NCBI GenBank assembly: GCA_013398275.1
Contig: VZSE01004122.1
Location: 248,955-312,954 of the forward strand
Length of the DNA stretch: 64,000 nt
Source: Promerops cafer
Lineage: Eukaryota > Chordata > Aves > Passeriformes > Nectariniidae
Direction of reading: 5' to 3'
Shown here: piece by piece, positions 1 through 15,000 of the stretch
Position numbering within the stretch: the stretch's first letter is position 1
How the letters are laid out: each line of letters opens with the position of its first letter
Translations under genes and position numbers: made by a program
Notes under the pieces: generated by a model
Database searches by the model: none
What the model saw: the letters and a program-made list of their open reading frames with translations, nothing else
Told to the model about the DNA's origin: nothing

Positions 1-3000
1 CTCCACAACTGGAATGAATAGTCCTTCCTGCACTTATAAGGAAAAACAGCATATGGGGGAGCAGCAGGCCCCCAGCTAATGGAAAGTTTATACTACAATA
101 ATCCTAAACTGACCTTCCTTCTAACAGATGACAGTATCATTTGGAGAAATGAGGAGCTCGTGTTCTTGCTGTGATTTAGGCATCTCTTCTTTTTTAGTAT
201 GTATATTTGCTCTTCACAGGCTTTCCAGCTCTAGGTACCAAAATTTGCTTCTTGGAGGACTCCTTTTTTGATATCCCAATTAAAAAAAGTCAAGACCAAG
301 AACTAATCACCATGTTTAAAAGGAAGTTAGTTTGAGCTTTTTCTGTCTGCTCTGGGATCTAAGGACATATCCTCTGCAAGATCGGAAACATTTGCCATCC
401 AGTAAAATTACATGGGGAGTAGGCAAAACAGGGAGATCTTACATTTAATGCTTGTATCAAACCAGTTGCTACCATTTGTTTGCAAAATGATGTTATTTTT
501 AGTTTTTAAAAAGAAACCAAGCAAACAAAACTCCTGCATGGTGGCAAATGGGTTGTGCCCAGTTGCAAAATGGTAAACAGCTTTCTCTGCCTTCTAACAG
601 TATTCACAGGACCAGTCAGTGATGCACAATTTCCAGCTGGAATTTTGTGTTGTGGATTTTTAGTAGAAAGTGGCAAATTTTCCTAAACTAATTGTAGTTA
701 TATCTTGGAGATGTGTTTCCCTCCTCAAAGATTTTAGTAGAGGAGTGAGACACACATATTTTCCTCAATAATTGACATTTTTTCTATGAAACTGTAAATA
801 CATGGTTGTTTTCTGGAGATGTATTGAATTAATTGATCACCTAGTCTTATAGAATAACATGGCATGTCTTTAAGACAGTAACAATAAGAAAATAATGGAG
901 TGGGCAACTGCAAAATTTAGGAACTTTCTTCTTTCCACTCTTCCTTTTGGTGTGGATAATCGTGATACAAAGGAATTAAATGAATACTGCATCTCCAGTT
1001 TTCTCTTGGAAATTGGCTTTTTCCTCTCATATTTGACATAGCGTTTATTTAAATTTTTCTCAAAAGTTATCATTGAAGTCTTCTGTAGTAATTTGGGATA
1101 ACAGTCTAGAGGTAACAGTCTAGTCTGTGCCCTGTGCTCAGGAGAGTAGGTGTTGACTAATTCCCTGAAATTTCCTTCCCTGTTGTCCCATACTGGTTCT
1201 TTCTTCTAATTAAAATAGTATGCTCATTCTTTGAAGCGCAGGTACGTTTTCTAATGCATCTCTAGGGCACAATGTTAACAATAACATAAGACTTTTAATT
1301 ATAATTATCATTTGTATAGGCATAAAGGTAAATTACTTGGAAAAGCATGAGGGACAAAATTCTCAGTTAAGTACCAGCCTAGAAATTCCAGCAGAGTGTG
1401 CTGTAGGTTATCTGCTTAAATACATTCGAGAGTGAGGGAGTAGAAGCAGTGCTGGAAAGGCAGGTGAGTGTTTCCCTGTGATCCAAAATGTGAAGTTTAG
1501 ATAGTGAGGCAGAGCCTGTATACACACCTCAAAAAATCCTTGGATATTATTAATTGTTACATTTGGTAGCTGTAGAATAATTTTATTTATTTGAAGCCAT
1601 AACATTTTATTATTTAGCCTGAAATAATAGAATGGATTGATATCAGCAAGTCATTTACACTTAAGTTCTTTATTCAAGGTTACCCTGCTCAGGAGACTAA
1701 GCTGATGAAGTAGATATTGAGAGGAAGGAGGAGTCTCTTTCACTTCAGTCACTTTATTGACTCTTTCTAGCTTGTTAGTGATTGATCTGAATGGAGGGAG
1801 TTTAATTTATTTTAGATGGAAAAATTTTCTGTCAATAATACCAAAATACTCTTGATACTGTCAGAGTACCATGAAATACTTCACTTTCACAAAGATTGAT
1901 CCATGTTTGTCTGCTGCCTTCCTAATAGCCATCAGTGGTCATTCCTATATGCCAAACTGGTATGCACTACATCAAACAGCCTTTCTGCAGAAGTCTTCTG
2001 AACTAAAGCCTTCTGAATTGTGTTTGGTTTTGAGTCTCTTATCTTTCCCTTTTGTCCCAAAGCACATGATCTCATGAGAAAGGCTCAAGTTAACAAACCT
2101 TTAAAATCAGGAAGTACAGCCACAAAAACACACATCCTCGCACCAAAGAAGACAAAGCAAATGCCTACTTTAAATATGTCATTTTAAGTGCACTGTAGAA
2201 AGAGGTCTCCTATGCTTTATGAGCAGCCAGAAGGTGTTGCTGGAAAGGCACCAGCTGAGTAACTAGCATTCAGGTTGGTTGCATTCCAGCATGTCCTACA
2301 GTCTCTCAGTTGCTTAGTCAGATGGCAGTCTATTTTTACAGACTTGCTGGTTTGTTGCCAAATGGGATAAAGGGACTCATCTGACTGACAGGAAAGCTTA
2401 AATTTTTCCAAAGCCTGTCAGGAAAGAAGTCCTGTAGTAAGGGGAAAGCTTGCACTATGCCATTTGCCAAAGACAGGACTGACAGGAGGTAAGACTATTA
2501 AATAAATGGATGAGCTTTCTTTACTCAGAGGCTGTGCAGGAATGACAGACCATCTGCTCTCCTGATTGTTCTTAAAGGATAAATGAAAATTGAAGAGAAG
2601 TTTGGCCAGGTTTTCTCCTTCATTCTTTCTAATGAGCCCTTGTACTGCTAGTTCAGCATGCAATTTTAATTTAAGACAACTGTTACTCCTTATGTCAGTT
2701 GACAGCTTGCAAAGACCCTGACACTTGGTGGTTAGTGAGACACGAGGTGAACCATGTAAATGCAGAGAATTTTCTACATGTAATTTGGAGGAGAGGCAAT
2801 ATATGTTTCATAGGTTATACGATCTTTCATCAATCTTTATTTGTCCCACAAAATTAGGGCTTGAGGTGTTTCTCTGCTTTGCTTTTCTGTTTATTTTTGG
2901 CCAGATTTAATGGCTTTTGTTGGGTTTTAGTTTTACACTTTTACCAAAATTCATTTGTACAGCTTATGTGTGAACTTTCCTCAAATGCTTAATGGACTTC

Positions 3001-6000
3001 TTCAGCACCCAAATGAGGCACTGATACTACTGTCGAATTATTAGGGGAGAACAATTAATAGATTGAGGAAAAGGTGTAGAGATAAGTATCATTTGGCCTA
3101 CCATTAATCTGAGAAAGCTGGTTACTTCTCTTGGTTCTTGCTCCAGATTTCCAGATATTTAGTAACTTTGCAGCCTGCCTAGAACAACATAGAAACCCTG
3201 TGACAGCTGAGAATATGGCCCAGAGCAGAGGAAACTGAATGTACAAGGCCAGACATAATTTCAGAATATGAGAATGGTGTGTTTATAACTATATAAAAAA
3301 CTGGAAATGGGATACTCATCTCTGTGTTATTAAAAGGAAGTTAAATTTCCTTTTCTTAGTTTTGTAAGCTTGGATTGGGGAGTTTTTAAAGTTAGCAGCA
3401 CTCATTGGATACATCTGTTGGGTAGATTTCCTACTGGGAAAACATGTCTGTGGGGTCAGGGTGGGAAATCACCCCAGTCACCCCAATCATTAAATGTATT
3501 TCAAAAAGGAAGACAGGGAAATCTCCACAGACAGTTGTGGACAAGAGTTTTCTATTGGAGGTGGTACAGAGAGTGGGAAAACAAAGGGTGGTGGCACTGG
3601 ATGGGATGGGATGGCAGGACAGTGAAGCAGTGCAGTGGAAGACAAGGTAAGTATGTTCCTGGAGGCAGAGGATGAGTCCTGGCAAAGCTCCCAGGCTTAT
3701 GAGGATGGCTGATCAGTGAAGGAAGTGTAATTTAAGCTACTGCTTAGGGTAACTATCTAAATAGTGCTTCACTGAATAGCTCTGAGGAAATGTGATGAGT
3801 ATAGAAAGGCCAGTGGTGATAGGGCTGAAAGAAAAAACATCAAGCTGATGAGAGACATCAGATTCTACAGTATAACAAGGAAAGAAATAGCAGGCACAGG
3901 CTGGCAATGAGACACACACAGAAAATGCTGTGGTCAGTCTCACAAGTGCACTATCCTTACAGAAAAAGAGTCCAAGATTGTTTTTGACCATGTTGTATTT
4001 AAAACCATTACAGAATGTCCTGAAAAAATAAAAAGTGAAACTAAGGTCAGGATCCAGGAGTTGATAAAAGATGAATCAAAACCTATTTCCGTTGTGAACA
4101 GTTTGTGAAATTCACATTTGAGTAGTGTAAGTAGGCACAATTTTTGAGGGAAGAAGCCTCCTTAGGATCTAACAGAGTTAAGAACGTGAGTCACTGAGAA
4201 AACTTCTAGCAGAATGTGCATGCATTAGCTGTCAAGAGCTTTGTTCCCTTTGGTGCTGGTTTCCATCTTTGTTTCAGAGAGCAAGACAGTGCCAGCTTGC
4301 TGGCTGGGGTAGCTCTGTGTGTGTACAAAGTTATGATTTTCTATGTGTATTACACAGATACGCTGATTTTTATGCTAAGTAAACCCAGTCTCACGTAAGT
4401 GTTTTTGTACCCTGAGGCTCATCTCTATCTTGGTAGTCAGGTACAGAACGTAAAGCAGAATTGCCAAAAGCAGACAAGGACAGATGGTGATGGCTGAAGC
4501 ACTAGGTCAGTCTTGTGTGGTCAGCTCAATCAGGGGTGTAGATGAGGACAAGGATGAAGTCCACATACATGCTCATGCTAAAAGGTATTGCTGTCAGATG
4601 CCTTCAAGGGTGGCCATCACATTTCTCTCTTGGAAGTGAGGCTAAGGTGTCCCATTTTAGAAAGCTGGGGAATAGTGTTTAGGTTTGAGGACTCCAAATG
4701 GAAGTGAGTCCAGAATCCAAGCAACCCCTCCAAAACCACTGTGTGCTTAATTGCCTGAGTACTTCTCATTTGTTGTCCAGTTCTTTTATGTTCATTGTCA
4801 GGTCACAGGATCTTGTTAAATATTTTTGTATGCAAAGTCCTCCAGTCTCAGACAGCTTCTCTTATTACAGGTGAATAGCAACACATTTTAGTCCTTATTT
4901 TCAATTATTAGCTCATGGTAATAACAATATGGGGGCATAACAACCTGATCAAGGAAAGGCAACTGGATCTAAAGGGTCACAAGGTATTGTTTGAAGCTGA
5001 GACACCTGAGACAGCATGTGAGAAAATCAGCTGCCATTCAGTGTGCAACACTCCTTCAAGTCCCACTTTATGACAGGAGAAAATGAAACATTTTACTAGA
5101 TTATTCCCATACAATAGTAAATACAGCTAAGAAGTGGGAGAAGTTGAGGAAATTAAAGGAGCAAAAAATCAGAAACTAAAAGAGAAACTGGGGTGTGGAA
5201 AATGGTAAGAAATAGAGAATATAGTCTCAGCACACACCTCTTTTCTTTCTGAGTGTTTTCTGGTACGCCTAATAACATTGAACTCTGCTGCAGCAGTTGT
5301 GTGTACTTTTAAAAAAATCTGCATTTGATATTTTATTTTACTTATTTATTTATTCCCTCTCTGCTCTTGGAGACTGAGCTAAAAGAGCTAACAAGGCATA
5401 GCAGGGTAGTTCCACAGGCTGAGTCTTGCTCTGACAGTGAGGAAGCTTGCCGATGACAAAGTTAGAGGCAGTTTTCCTTCTGTATTACTGCAAATGTAAA
5501 TCCAGTGACGAGCACCAAGGTCTGCACTCTGAGTTTAGGCTCACCTAGAAGAATGTTACTGCATCCATGGTTATGATGATGTATGCTCCAACATGGACCA
5601 CAAGGCTTCTGAAAGTTTACTGCAGGGGTCTTTGCAATGTGCAGATGCACCAATCATGAATTCTCAGTGGATTTTCAGAGCATTTCTCTGGCTTTTGGAA
5701 AGCATGGTCCCAGAGGAGCTGCAAGTTGTGGGAAGCCACTGGTAGCTTAGAATCTGTTTGTGAATTGAACACCTTACCAAACCTCTTGGGATCTTTGCCC
5801 TGCTTTTACACAGCATCCAGTAAGACACCTGGTTCGCCTTGCAAATGCCACTGCACTCTGGTTTGAGCTGGTTTTGTGGGGATGACAGCAAGTCTCTGCT
5901 ACCTCCTGTCCTTCTGGTTTACCTTTTGTTGGAACAGCACAAGTTTATGTTGATGTTTTGTGGTCCATTTCAAAGTAAACTTTGTCCCTTTATATCTTTT

Positions 6001-9000
6001 CTAGGACTCCGTCCAGTTTCAGCCAGCTTGTAATTGTATTTAAACATGTGTCAAATGGTTACTTTTTGGTTCTGGCTTTGTATTTATGTTGTTGTAGTTT
6101 TTCTCCTGGAAAACTTGCTAGAGCAGTGCACCAGCTGACAGCCTTAAAGAAGCCATTTGTTTTGATGAGGGACAGGAAAATTGTCAGGACTACCTGAAAG
6201 CAAGGCTCAAATTAAGCAGTCTTTCCTTCTGTCTGTGCCACAAATACATAGAAGAATCTGAAGGACAAAGGCTGTGGATTGAAATCTTAAATGGACAAGT
6301 GTCAAGAAAATCCTAAAGTGGATTGTCTTTCTAGCAGGCCATGCCAGATGTGGCTGGCATCTGGGTCCGTGCACTTTCTGGTCCTTGAAATTCTTGAGTA
6401 ACTCTTCATGCACTGAGCTTCATTTTTAGAAGGGCACCCCTTGAAACTTTCCACATTCATTCACCCAGGAATTCCACTGTGGTTCAGCAGCTAATTAATA
6501 GCATGCTAGAGCTGGAAGGAAGAGGTCATTACAGAGACCTGTAATGTGTTTAAATTACAGCCTGGAGCTTGGTTACTTTGAAGTAATGCAGACTGTTCTG
6601 TCGTACAGGGCTACTTTTGGCTCCAAATATTTGGTGACTAAGTAGTCACTGGTGCTATATTTTAATAAGTGTGTATTTCTCAGAGCAAGGATAAAAGGTG
6701 CAAAGACACCTGGAAAAGTTTAGCAGATGCATGAAAATGTTCCCTGGGGAGCCCAGCCAGGGAGTATACCCAGACACAGGTGGTCACACCAGGGAGCTGG
6801 TGTGACTGGAGTATAAAAAGACATAGTATGATTTGTAAGATGGTGTTTCTGGCAGATTTCAATCCCCTTTAGTTATTTCTAGCTTTGTCTTACTTGGCAT
6901 GTGTTAATCATCCTGATAAAACAGGCAAAGGAGAAAGAATAGAAAGTCTGTAGTTTGCATTGTCATGTCTTTGATCAGTAGTGTTTAAAGTGTACATGGG
7001 GTAATGAAATAAGAACACTTATTGGGGTTTTCTTCATTAAGAGACTACACAACAACAGGTGCAGATTTGCCAAGGAAACTTAAGAGATTTCTTTGATGCG
7101 ATTTGTGTTCCTGGTCCTTAAATGGTGTGAAAATAGCTGCATTCAGCCTTAGCCAAAAACACACTACTTGCTCTGGGAGAAAAATAGAGCTTTAAGGCAA
7201 GCAAATTATCTTCTGACTATCCCAGTTTCAAGTTAATCAGAGAAGCTCCCGTATGCCACTAAGAAAGATTAGATATATTAAACAGCTAGTAACTTCTGCT
7301 ATATAGAGTGATTTCCCCATTTCAAAGTGATAAATTAGCAGGAAATTCAGAGGACATTTATGTACCTGTTGCTATTAATTTTAAGACTGATAGTAACTGC
7401 TTACATGTTTCCTACAATACTAATGATAATATTTCTTTTAGAAAAAACCTTTCTAACTCATAAGGAGAAATTGGAACATGAGAGAGCAAATTTATAAATA
7501 AACCAGGTAACTCAAACTTGGATGGTACTCTTGAATAAAAAAGCATAATGGTCAAAAAAACTCACGGAGGCATGGAAACTGATTTCTTCAGGCTTCCTTG
7601 TTACGGTTGATATGAGAGATGCTAAATGCGAATTATTGTAAAGTAGCACTGCTATAGCAGCAATGATTTAAGAAGCTAAATAAAGCTTTTAAAAAAGGAG
7701 AATATTGTCACACCTACTGCTTTGGGGGGTTGCGATGGAGGAAAGGAGTAGGTGAAATTTTGGGTTGAAAGCCATAAGTCGTCCTGTTCCCTAATAAAGG
7801 GAATAAAATATGGTAGATCATATTTTAACTTCTGGTATTGGGTGCTAGTATTATTTGGCATTCAGCTGTCCTCACTTCTCAGGTAAAAAGACTGGATATA
7901 CTGGGGGAAGAGAAGAGTGTTCTACCCCTCTTTGATCTGTCTACTGAGAAAGCCAACAAGACTTCCAATTATGGTGGTGGGTTTGGTGTGTGTGAGATAT
8001 AAGCACCTGTTTATTTTCCATAAAATAATAAATCACCAGATGGTTTTTATCCATGATGGTCTAGATGGATTTGTAACAGTAAATTGGAGGTGAAAGGTAC
8101 CATATGCTACTGTTAATCCCCAAAGTATTCATTATTCCTAAAGCAATTTTCAACACCTTTTAGTGTTGACATCTCCCTTTCATTAATGTCCATACTTATT
8201 TTGTGAGTAATGTTTAGATGAAGTGTAACTTAGAGTATATGGGGTTTTATGTCAGTGTTCCTGAGATTCAGTGCCAACTAGAAAATCAATTGTCCTCGGA
8301 CAGTGATTTGGTGGCTTATGTGAAACGAGTTGGTCACGTCATTGCAGCCTCCAGTTGATATGGACTATCACCAGCAGCCTCAGCAGGGAGGCAAACTGCA
8401 GGTAAGTGTGATAACTTGGAAAGTGATGCGTGTTTGGGTGGATAATAGCTAATTATTACTACCAAAGAATGTTTTACTGTGAGCAATGGTGCTTACTGTC
8501 ACTGCTGGCAAGGATCTACCAGACTGGGATGAGACTGTTCTGAGGTTCTGGGAGCAGAGCTTATTGAATATACAGTTAAAGATTGGACCTTGGTGACTGT
8601 GTGGGTAGCTGGCAGTTTTGGAGAGAGGTGTGAAGGAAAGGATTAGTGTTGAAGGAGTTTACCTAGATCATAATTTTTCAAGACTGGGCCATGATCAATT
8701 CTGGGACAACACTTAGGGCTTCGTTCAATGGCTGGATGTTCTTCAGCCTAGTAAGTGTCCAGGGTGATGTTCAGCCAGCTTTCTGCAGAAAGCACCCTGA
8801 CTACAACACACTGCCTCTAGAAACACCTTGCAGCAGATTTCTCAGTGTCGGTATCTGAGTTAACGGGTTGCTTTTTAAAAGTGATAGGCATAAGATTTCC
8901 AGCATGATTTAAAGAAATAATTTCAAAGCAAGTAAAATGTCAAACCTTATGCTGACAGTTGGAATAGGATTGCATTTATTCAGTCTTCCTTTAGGAAGCA

Positions 9001-12000
9001 AAGGCTGTAGTTGATGTCTTCTGCAGAGGAGTCAGTCATGAAACTACTTTCCATAATAAGCTATGAGGTGAACTCTCAGACCCTGAAACCAGAGAACAAT
9101 TTTGTCTTTGTGGTTCTGTCTGCTCAGGAGACACTGGAAAATGTCTGTTTGGCAGCTGCAGTGTTTCCCCCCTTGGCAATGAGCAGTGCCCAGCACCCTT
9201 CCAGCCAGTGCCATTTGGAGAACCAGTACAGCACAGTGTGTGCCACAAGTGAGTACCCACCAAAGCCAGGGCACCCCTTCTTGGCCAAACTGAGCTGCCC
9301 TGTCATCACTGGGGAGTGAGCTTGGCCTCCTACCCACGGGAAGGTGTGGATAGGGGTCTTGCTGAGAGGACAGCTGCCATCAGTGCAGGTGAAAGGACCA
9401 GGGTGTTGTGGGCTGCCCTGTGGGGTGATTCCTTCAAGGCCAGCAATTGCCAGCTGCAGCCAACCTGATTTTCCAGACCTCAGCTGCTGATCCAGGCAGC
9501 AGATCAGCACTGATCAAACCATCACTTGTGTGTTCTGTGAGGTCCCCATGTCTGACTGCAACCTGAGCAACCTTATAGTCCATGTAGAGTAGCTTACCCA
9601 AGAGGGCAAGTTAGCCTTCACTGAACTTCAGCCTGTGCTACCCTGCACAGGATCTTCATCTCTAGACCATTGCCCTGAACCCAAGCTAAGCTGGCAGTCT
9701 TCCCTCTTAGCATGATATCAACTCTTTGTGGTCTGCATATTTTATGGCAAGTGTACTGAGCTGACACTTGCTTGGTAGGCTGTGGTTGCTTTGATCTTTC
9801 TTGCTGATGCTCAGGAGAACCCTGTTTGTCCATACAGTATTTTGAAGGCAGCTGCAAATAAGATTTAATCAGTTGGAATCAACCAAAAACCTTTTAACTA
9901 GAGTAGGCTGATAGCAGTTCTTTGTCCTGCTCTTGGAAAGACCCTATAAACACAGGTGGAGGAGACTTCATTTTTACCATTTCACATAGACTTGTATCTG
10001 AGCTGTTGTTGCTCAAGCTTTGACTTGTCTGGTTTTCTCCCCATCTTTTGCTCCTTCCTCTCAGCCTCAAAAGCACTCCAAAGTGGGATCCAATTGATAT
10101 GGATGTAGAGTAGTTAGTATTGCTGTTGCTAGTGGGCTGGGCTGCTTTTTTAATTTGAACCAAGTTTTGATTAGGCCTTTCCAAGCTGAAGCTCTTTGAT
10201 ACTAACTAGAGTCAGAAAGCTCAGAGTGGCAGAGTTTTGAGGCAAGTACACTGGAGATCAGCAGATGTCCTGAAATGATCAAATAATCCCAGATGCATGA
10301 GATAGCTGATGGTCTTAGAAAATGCAGCCAAAGACAGAGTAAGTAATGATATTTTGCTGTACCAGTTCTGGTTTTAATCATTAATTTTATGTGGGATTTC
10401 GCATGATCTTTCATTTAAAGCTGGATAAATACTTCTGATTTTCAAATTTGGTCCCTGCATGCATCCTCTGTTTGACAACTGATCTTTGCTAAATTTGAGA
10501 TTTCCCATTTCCCAGAGCAGAATGGGGAGAGGGCACAACCATTGTATGTCAGAAGGCTTTGTTAACTAGAGCTGGTTTAAGAAATGTTCATGAGAGGTTC
10601 ACACGAGTGTTGGAGAATTCTCATCTTTGCTTTTCTATATTACAGGGCTGAACAGCTCTCCTATTTTTTGTTGGGTTATCTTGTGGGGCTTTTCCCCCAT
10701 GACCAAGTTTCTCATGTTATAAAATTGCCTGCTTTTTGCATCCAAGAAATTAAAGAGTGGGAAGTTTTGTTAAGTGCTTATGAAACATACTGGTCATTGC
10801 AGCTAATCAGGTTTTTATATCATGACAAGAGGTGCTACAGTGCTCCATCTGGAGCTCCATCAGTGCATAGTTTACAAGTTTGTTCACAGGCAGCTGAGAG
10901 TACTTGATCCAAGAGTTTTTGAATAGGTGCTGAGTGAAGCTGCAGAACCTCTGCTCTACTGGGTCATGCACATCCCTCACAAATATTTCAGAACTAAAAT
11001 TTTCCATGTAACCACCAAGGATAGATGCACCCAGCATACTTAATCCTTCCTCCCTGCTTATCTCGGGGTGTGCAGCAGCAGGCTGCAGAGGGCCTGACTG
11101 GGCAATATGCTCAGAGCTCTACCCTCCCCTTTGCAAAGCAATATTAAGGATAATTACATAAAAGCTTGACTTGACTTGAAGGTTCATCAAATCATAATGG
11201 TTATGGGGTGTTTCTCCTCTTCCTTATATAGGAAAAAAACCTTTAAAATATAACCTCTTTGTTTACTTTATTTCTCCTGACATTACTTTTTTCCATCTTT
11301 CCAGGCGAAATGATTCCCTTTTAGAGACTGGTTTGGTCTGACTGCAAACTGTGGACTAGTTCTCTGCTTTGAACACTTTACCAGGAGCTTCTATTTCCTT
11401 TCTTTTCTTGGCAGATAAGTGAAAAGCTCTCATGGGCTTTGTTCTTTGAAAAACGTCTGTGGTGTCATCGATGTTCTTAGAGATAACCCAAAGCATTTAC
11501 CATCAACCTTACTCTCAAGTCACACACTCACTGCTTCTGCTTTTGTTACCTTGGTGTATTCAGTGTTGCACTGGGCATGTCCCATCAGGAGCTATCTGCA
11601 TAATGCTAAAGGTTTAAGTCTCTTGAAAGGTCAGCCTCTGTGTTTATGAGGCTCCCATTCACATTCCCTGCCAGCCTTTGGAGGACATTCCAGTGTGGGA
11701 TCATTTTTGAAACTTGATGGACTTTTTTAACAGATATTCATGTGCTGACTCTATAAATGTTGCTGTGGTGGGAAGAAGAGCAAAGTGAGAATTCCATATG
11801 GAAGAGTTCTGTAGACCACACTGCCTTCCCACCATGGCTGTGGGTTTGCATCCATGCCTAAGGGGGGCAGATAAAAAGCAAACACTAAAAATAAGTGTGG
11901 GAAGGTTTTGTTGATTTTTGTTATCATTGTTGTTGTTTCTGGTTGTTTTGATTTAATTTTTTAATCAAAACTTTAAATAATAAAGGACAAAAAAAAGGGG

Positions 12001-15000
12001 GAAAAAAAGCTGTGCAGCAGTTTCTTTTTTACTGGAGGACTGTATAAAGCGTTCTTTTGGATCAAAACATTCTGATCTTTCCATATGAAACTAGGGATGT
12101 GAAGAAGAAAAGCCACTGCCTTACTGAGCAGATGATGGGATCTACAAACAGTTAACTGCAGTCAGTTACCTGTAGGTCACAGTAGGAGACAAATCCTGTG
12201 CTGCTGCTGCTGGAAGTGTTTTTCATCCCCCTCCCTTTCTCAGACAAGAGATCATATAATCACTGTGTAATCCTCTTTAGGTGGGGCTGAGTGAATTTCC
12301 TCGTAGCTGTCTCCCATAAGCAGAGGGAAATCTTTCACACTTTGGATTGCTTGTAAGCTCACCTCTGGAAATCTACCTCTTCACTTGCTCTCTTTTATCC
12401 AGCTATATGCCCATGTTACTACACAAAGTTTTGACGTATAGCCATATCCTTTATTGTTCCCATTTTCATTTCTGTTCAAGCTATGTCAGCCTTTCCAGAA
12501 AGGCATGGTTTCCCCATCTGGTAATCAGCTGTGGAGATGCAACTGCAAGCCTAATTAACACCAACTCTAATTTGTGCTTAATAGATTATTGAACAACATT
12601 TAAACCTCCAATGATTCAAGACAGATAGTCATATTTTGTTGGTTTAGTTGTATACATGAGAGCTGGGGGCAGTGTCTCCTTCTAAAAGGTCAGGCTTTAA
12701 GTGTAGTTTACTCCAACTTATATATTTAGCACAGAAACAAAGTCCTTAAATATGCTGATGGTAGGACTGATTTTTTTTAAAAAAAATAAATTAGAATCTG
12801 TCTCACAAAATTCTAGTATTGAAGGTATTTCTCATCCTGAAACAACTAAGAGTTGTAATCTACTTTTGTGTTTAACTGGAAACACAAGAAAACTAAAAGC
12901 ACAGGCTCAGAACAGCTGTAGAACCTTAGGGAAGATGACATTTTAGTCCTGCAACCTGCTGCCATCCCCCAAGCAGAGCTGCCTGCACTGCTCAGTGTAG
13001 TGGGTGACCCAGCATGGAGGGTGAGTAGCAGCACAAAAAAGAGTCCAAGAGGACTGGAACTCAATGAAAATTCCTGGAGGTCATTAACAATTTGGAATAG
13101 GAGACCAAATTAGTGGTAAATATGGCAAAACCAAAACTTTCCCACTTGGTCTGACAAATGAAAAAAATCCTGGCGCAGGAATAGCTTTGAAATTTTTTTC
13201 CAGTTGTGAAACCAAAGCAAATGGATCAATGTTATGTAGAAGATGATGCATCTGTTCCTAAACTGGATCAAGTAGAGGAAGGATAAGACAGAAATGCTGC
13301 TGGTGTTGTAGTACTCTTCAAATAAACCAAGTACCACAAAAGCCATGTGAGTTTTCTACTAATATTCAAAACAGTAACAATGCCCTGACCCATTTCCTAT
13401 GCTGTATAGAGTCAGTCTGTGTCTGTCCTAAGATGCTTACAGATAGACAGATAAATTGGTATTGGTGAATATTTTTGCTTTGTGTTTTATAGGATGAGAT
13501 GACTGTCCCTATGCTGGAGCTCTAGCACCTTTTGGTGCCTCTCTTCACAGAATCCATGTGGCAGAGGGCTCAAAGTCCTCTCATACTCCTGCAGCCCTTC
13601 AGAATAAGGACCAATTCCTGTAAGCCTGATGATAAATGTGAATGAAAGTCTTGATTATTACAGGCTTTTTTCATTCTAACATGTAAGCTCTAAGTTCTTA
13701 AAACCTAAAAAGCTTATTCATGCACTTCCTTGGTTTGGAGGAGATAGGAGAAATTTGTAGTTTCAGCTGTCTCTGAGAACCTGAAAAAGCCTGTTTTCTG
13801 GAACTAAACTGTTATCCAGCAGTACATGAAGCTCACAGGCTGGGGCTTCCTGGAACAGAGACTCAGTTACTCAGTCTCTCTTAGCTTCTTGCTGGGCAAG
13901 GCTCTGTGCTTTGAGAAAAAGCAAACACAAGATAAGCACTCAGTTCCTGAAAGGCTGATAGTCTTGAAGCTCTGAACACTTATTTTCTGTTAGAATTTCC
14001 AGCCCTGGTAGAATTCTACCACTGGATTTGTGCCTTGAAGTTTAAAAATGAGGTCTTGAGAGATCCAGCCTGGGCTGCTGTATGTTTTGAGATCCTCTGT
14101 TAAAGGGGCAGCTGGTAGCATCCTGGGGGACCTCGTTTTCTTCTGTGTTTCCAGCCTTGAGGGGAGCCAAAGATGCTGATAGACCTGTCAGCAATTAGTA
14201 AACACTACCTGCTTTTTTCCATGCTCTTTAACTAAGCCAAGTCATTAAACCCTGAACTTTTTACTTTTATCAAGTGAAAAAGCGCATGCTAACTGATAAT
14301 AGACTGATAGATTTGTACACAGAGCTGGTTGGCTTTTTTGTTGTTTTGGGTGTTCGGGGTTTTTTTATTTGTTTTGTTAGGATATTTAGAGTTCTTTATT
14401 TTTGCCTTTGATTGGGAGAGCATCAAAGAAAGTCAGTCATTCATTAAGTTCCTGGCTTTTTGATTAGGGATGAAAGATCTTCAAAAGAGTTTAACTGAAA
14501 GCAAAGCACTTGGGTATGTGCTTTCCAGCATGAATTTTCAGACTATAGCCTTGCAAGTGTTAGTGAACTACATTTGGCACTTTTGTTAGCAAAGGAGTTT
14601 AACAGCTTAGTCAACTGTGTTAAAACAACTTTCTGATCCTACACACACAAATGCTCATGGCTAAGATACCTTCTCCATGTCAAACTCATAGTCTCTACAT
14701 GAATGTTATAGAAAGAATATTTCGGAAATAATTTTTTATTGTAGTGAAAAGATGCCATCATGTTCATATGTATACACACACACACAAAGAAAATATCACT
14801 GTATGTTCACTGAAACACCTCACACTCAGTGTAACCAAGCCTTGTCTCAGCTTGTGCACAGCAGAATACTTTGAAAACCTCTGTGAGCCCAGCTGCCATC
14901 CACTGCTGCACCCAGCAGGAGCAGCACCAAATCTCCCAGGGCTGGCAGCAAGCTGCACAGAAACAAGCCCCAAGCTGCTGCCTGCCCTGAGCCCAGCAAG

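Noticed and set aside
9124..9510. 128-codon minus-strand open frame and overlapping frames
   Set aside because: Four frames are open over the same patch, which indicates low stop density from base composition and not a gene.
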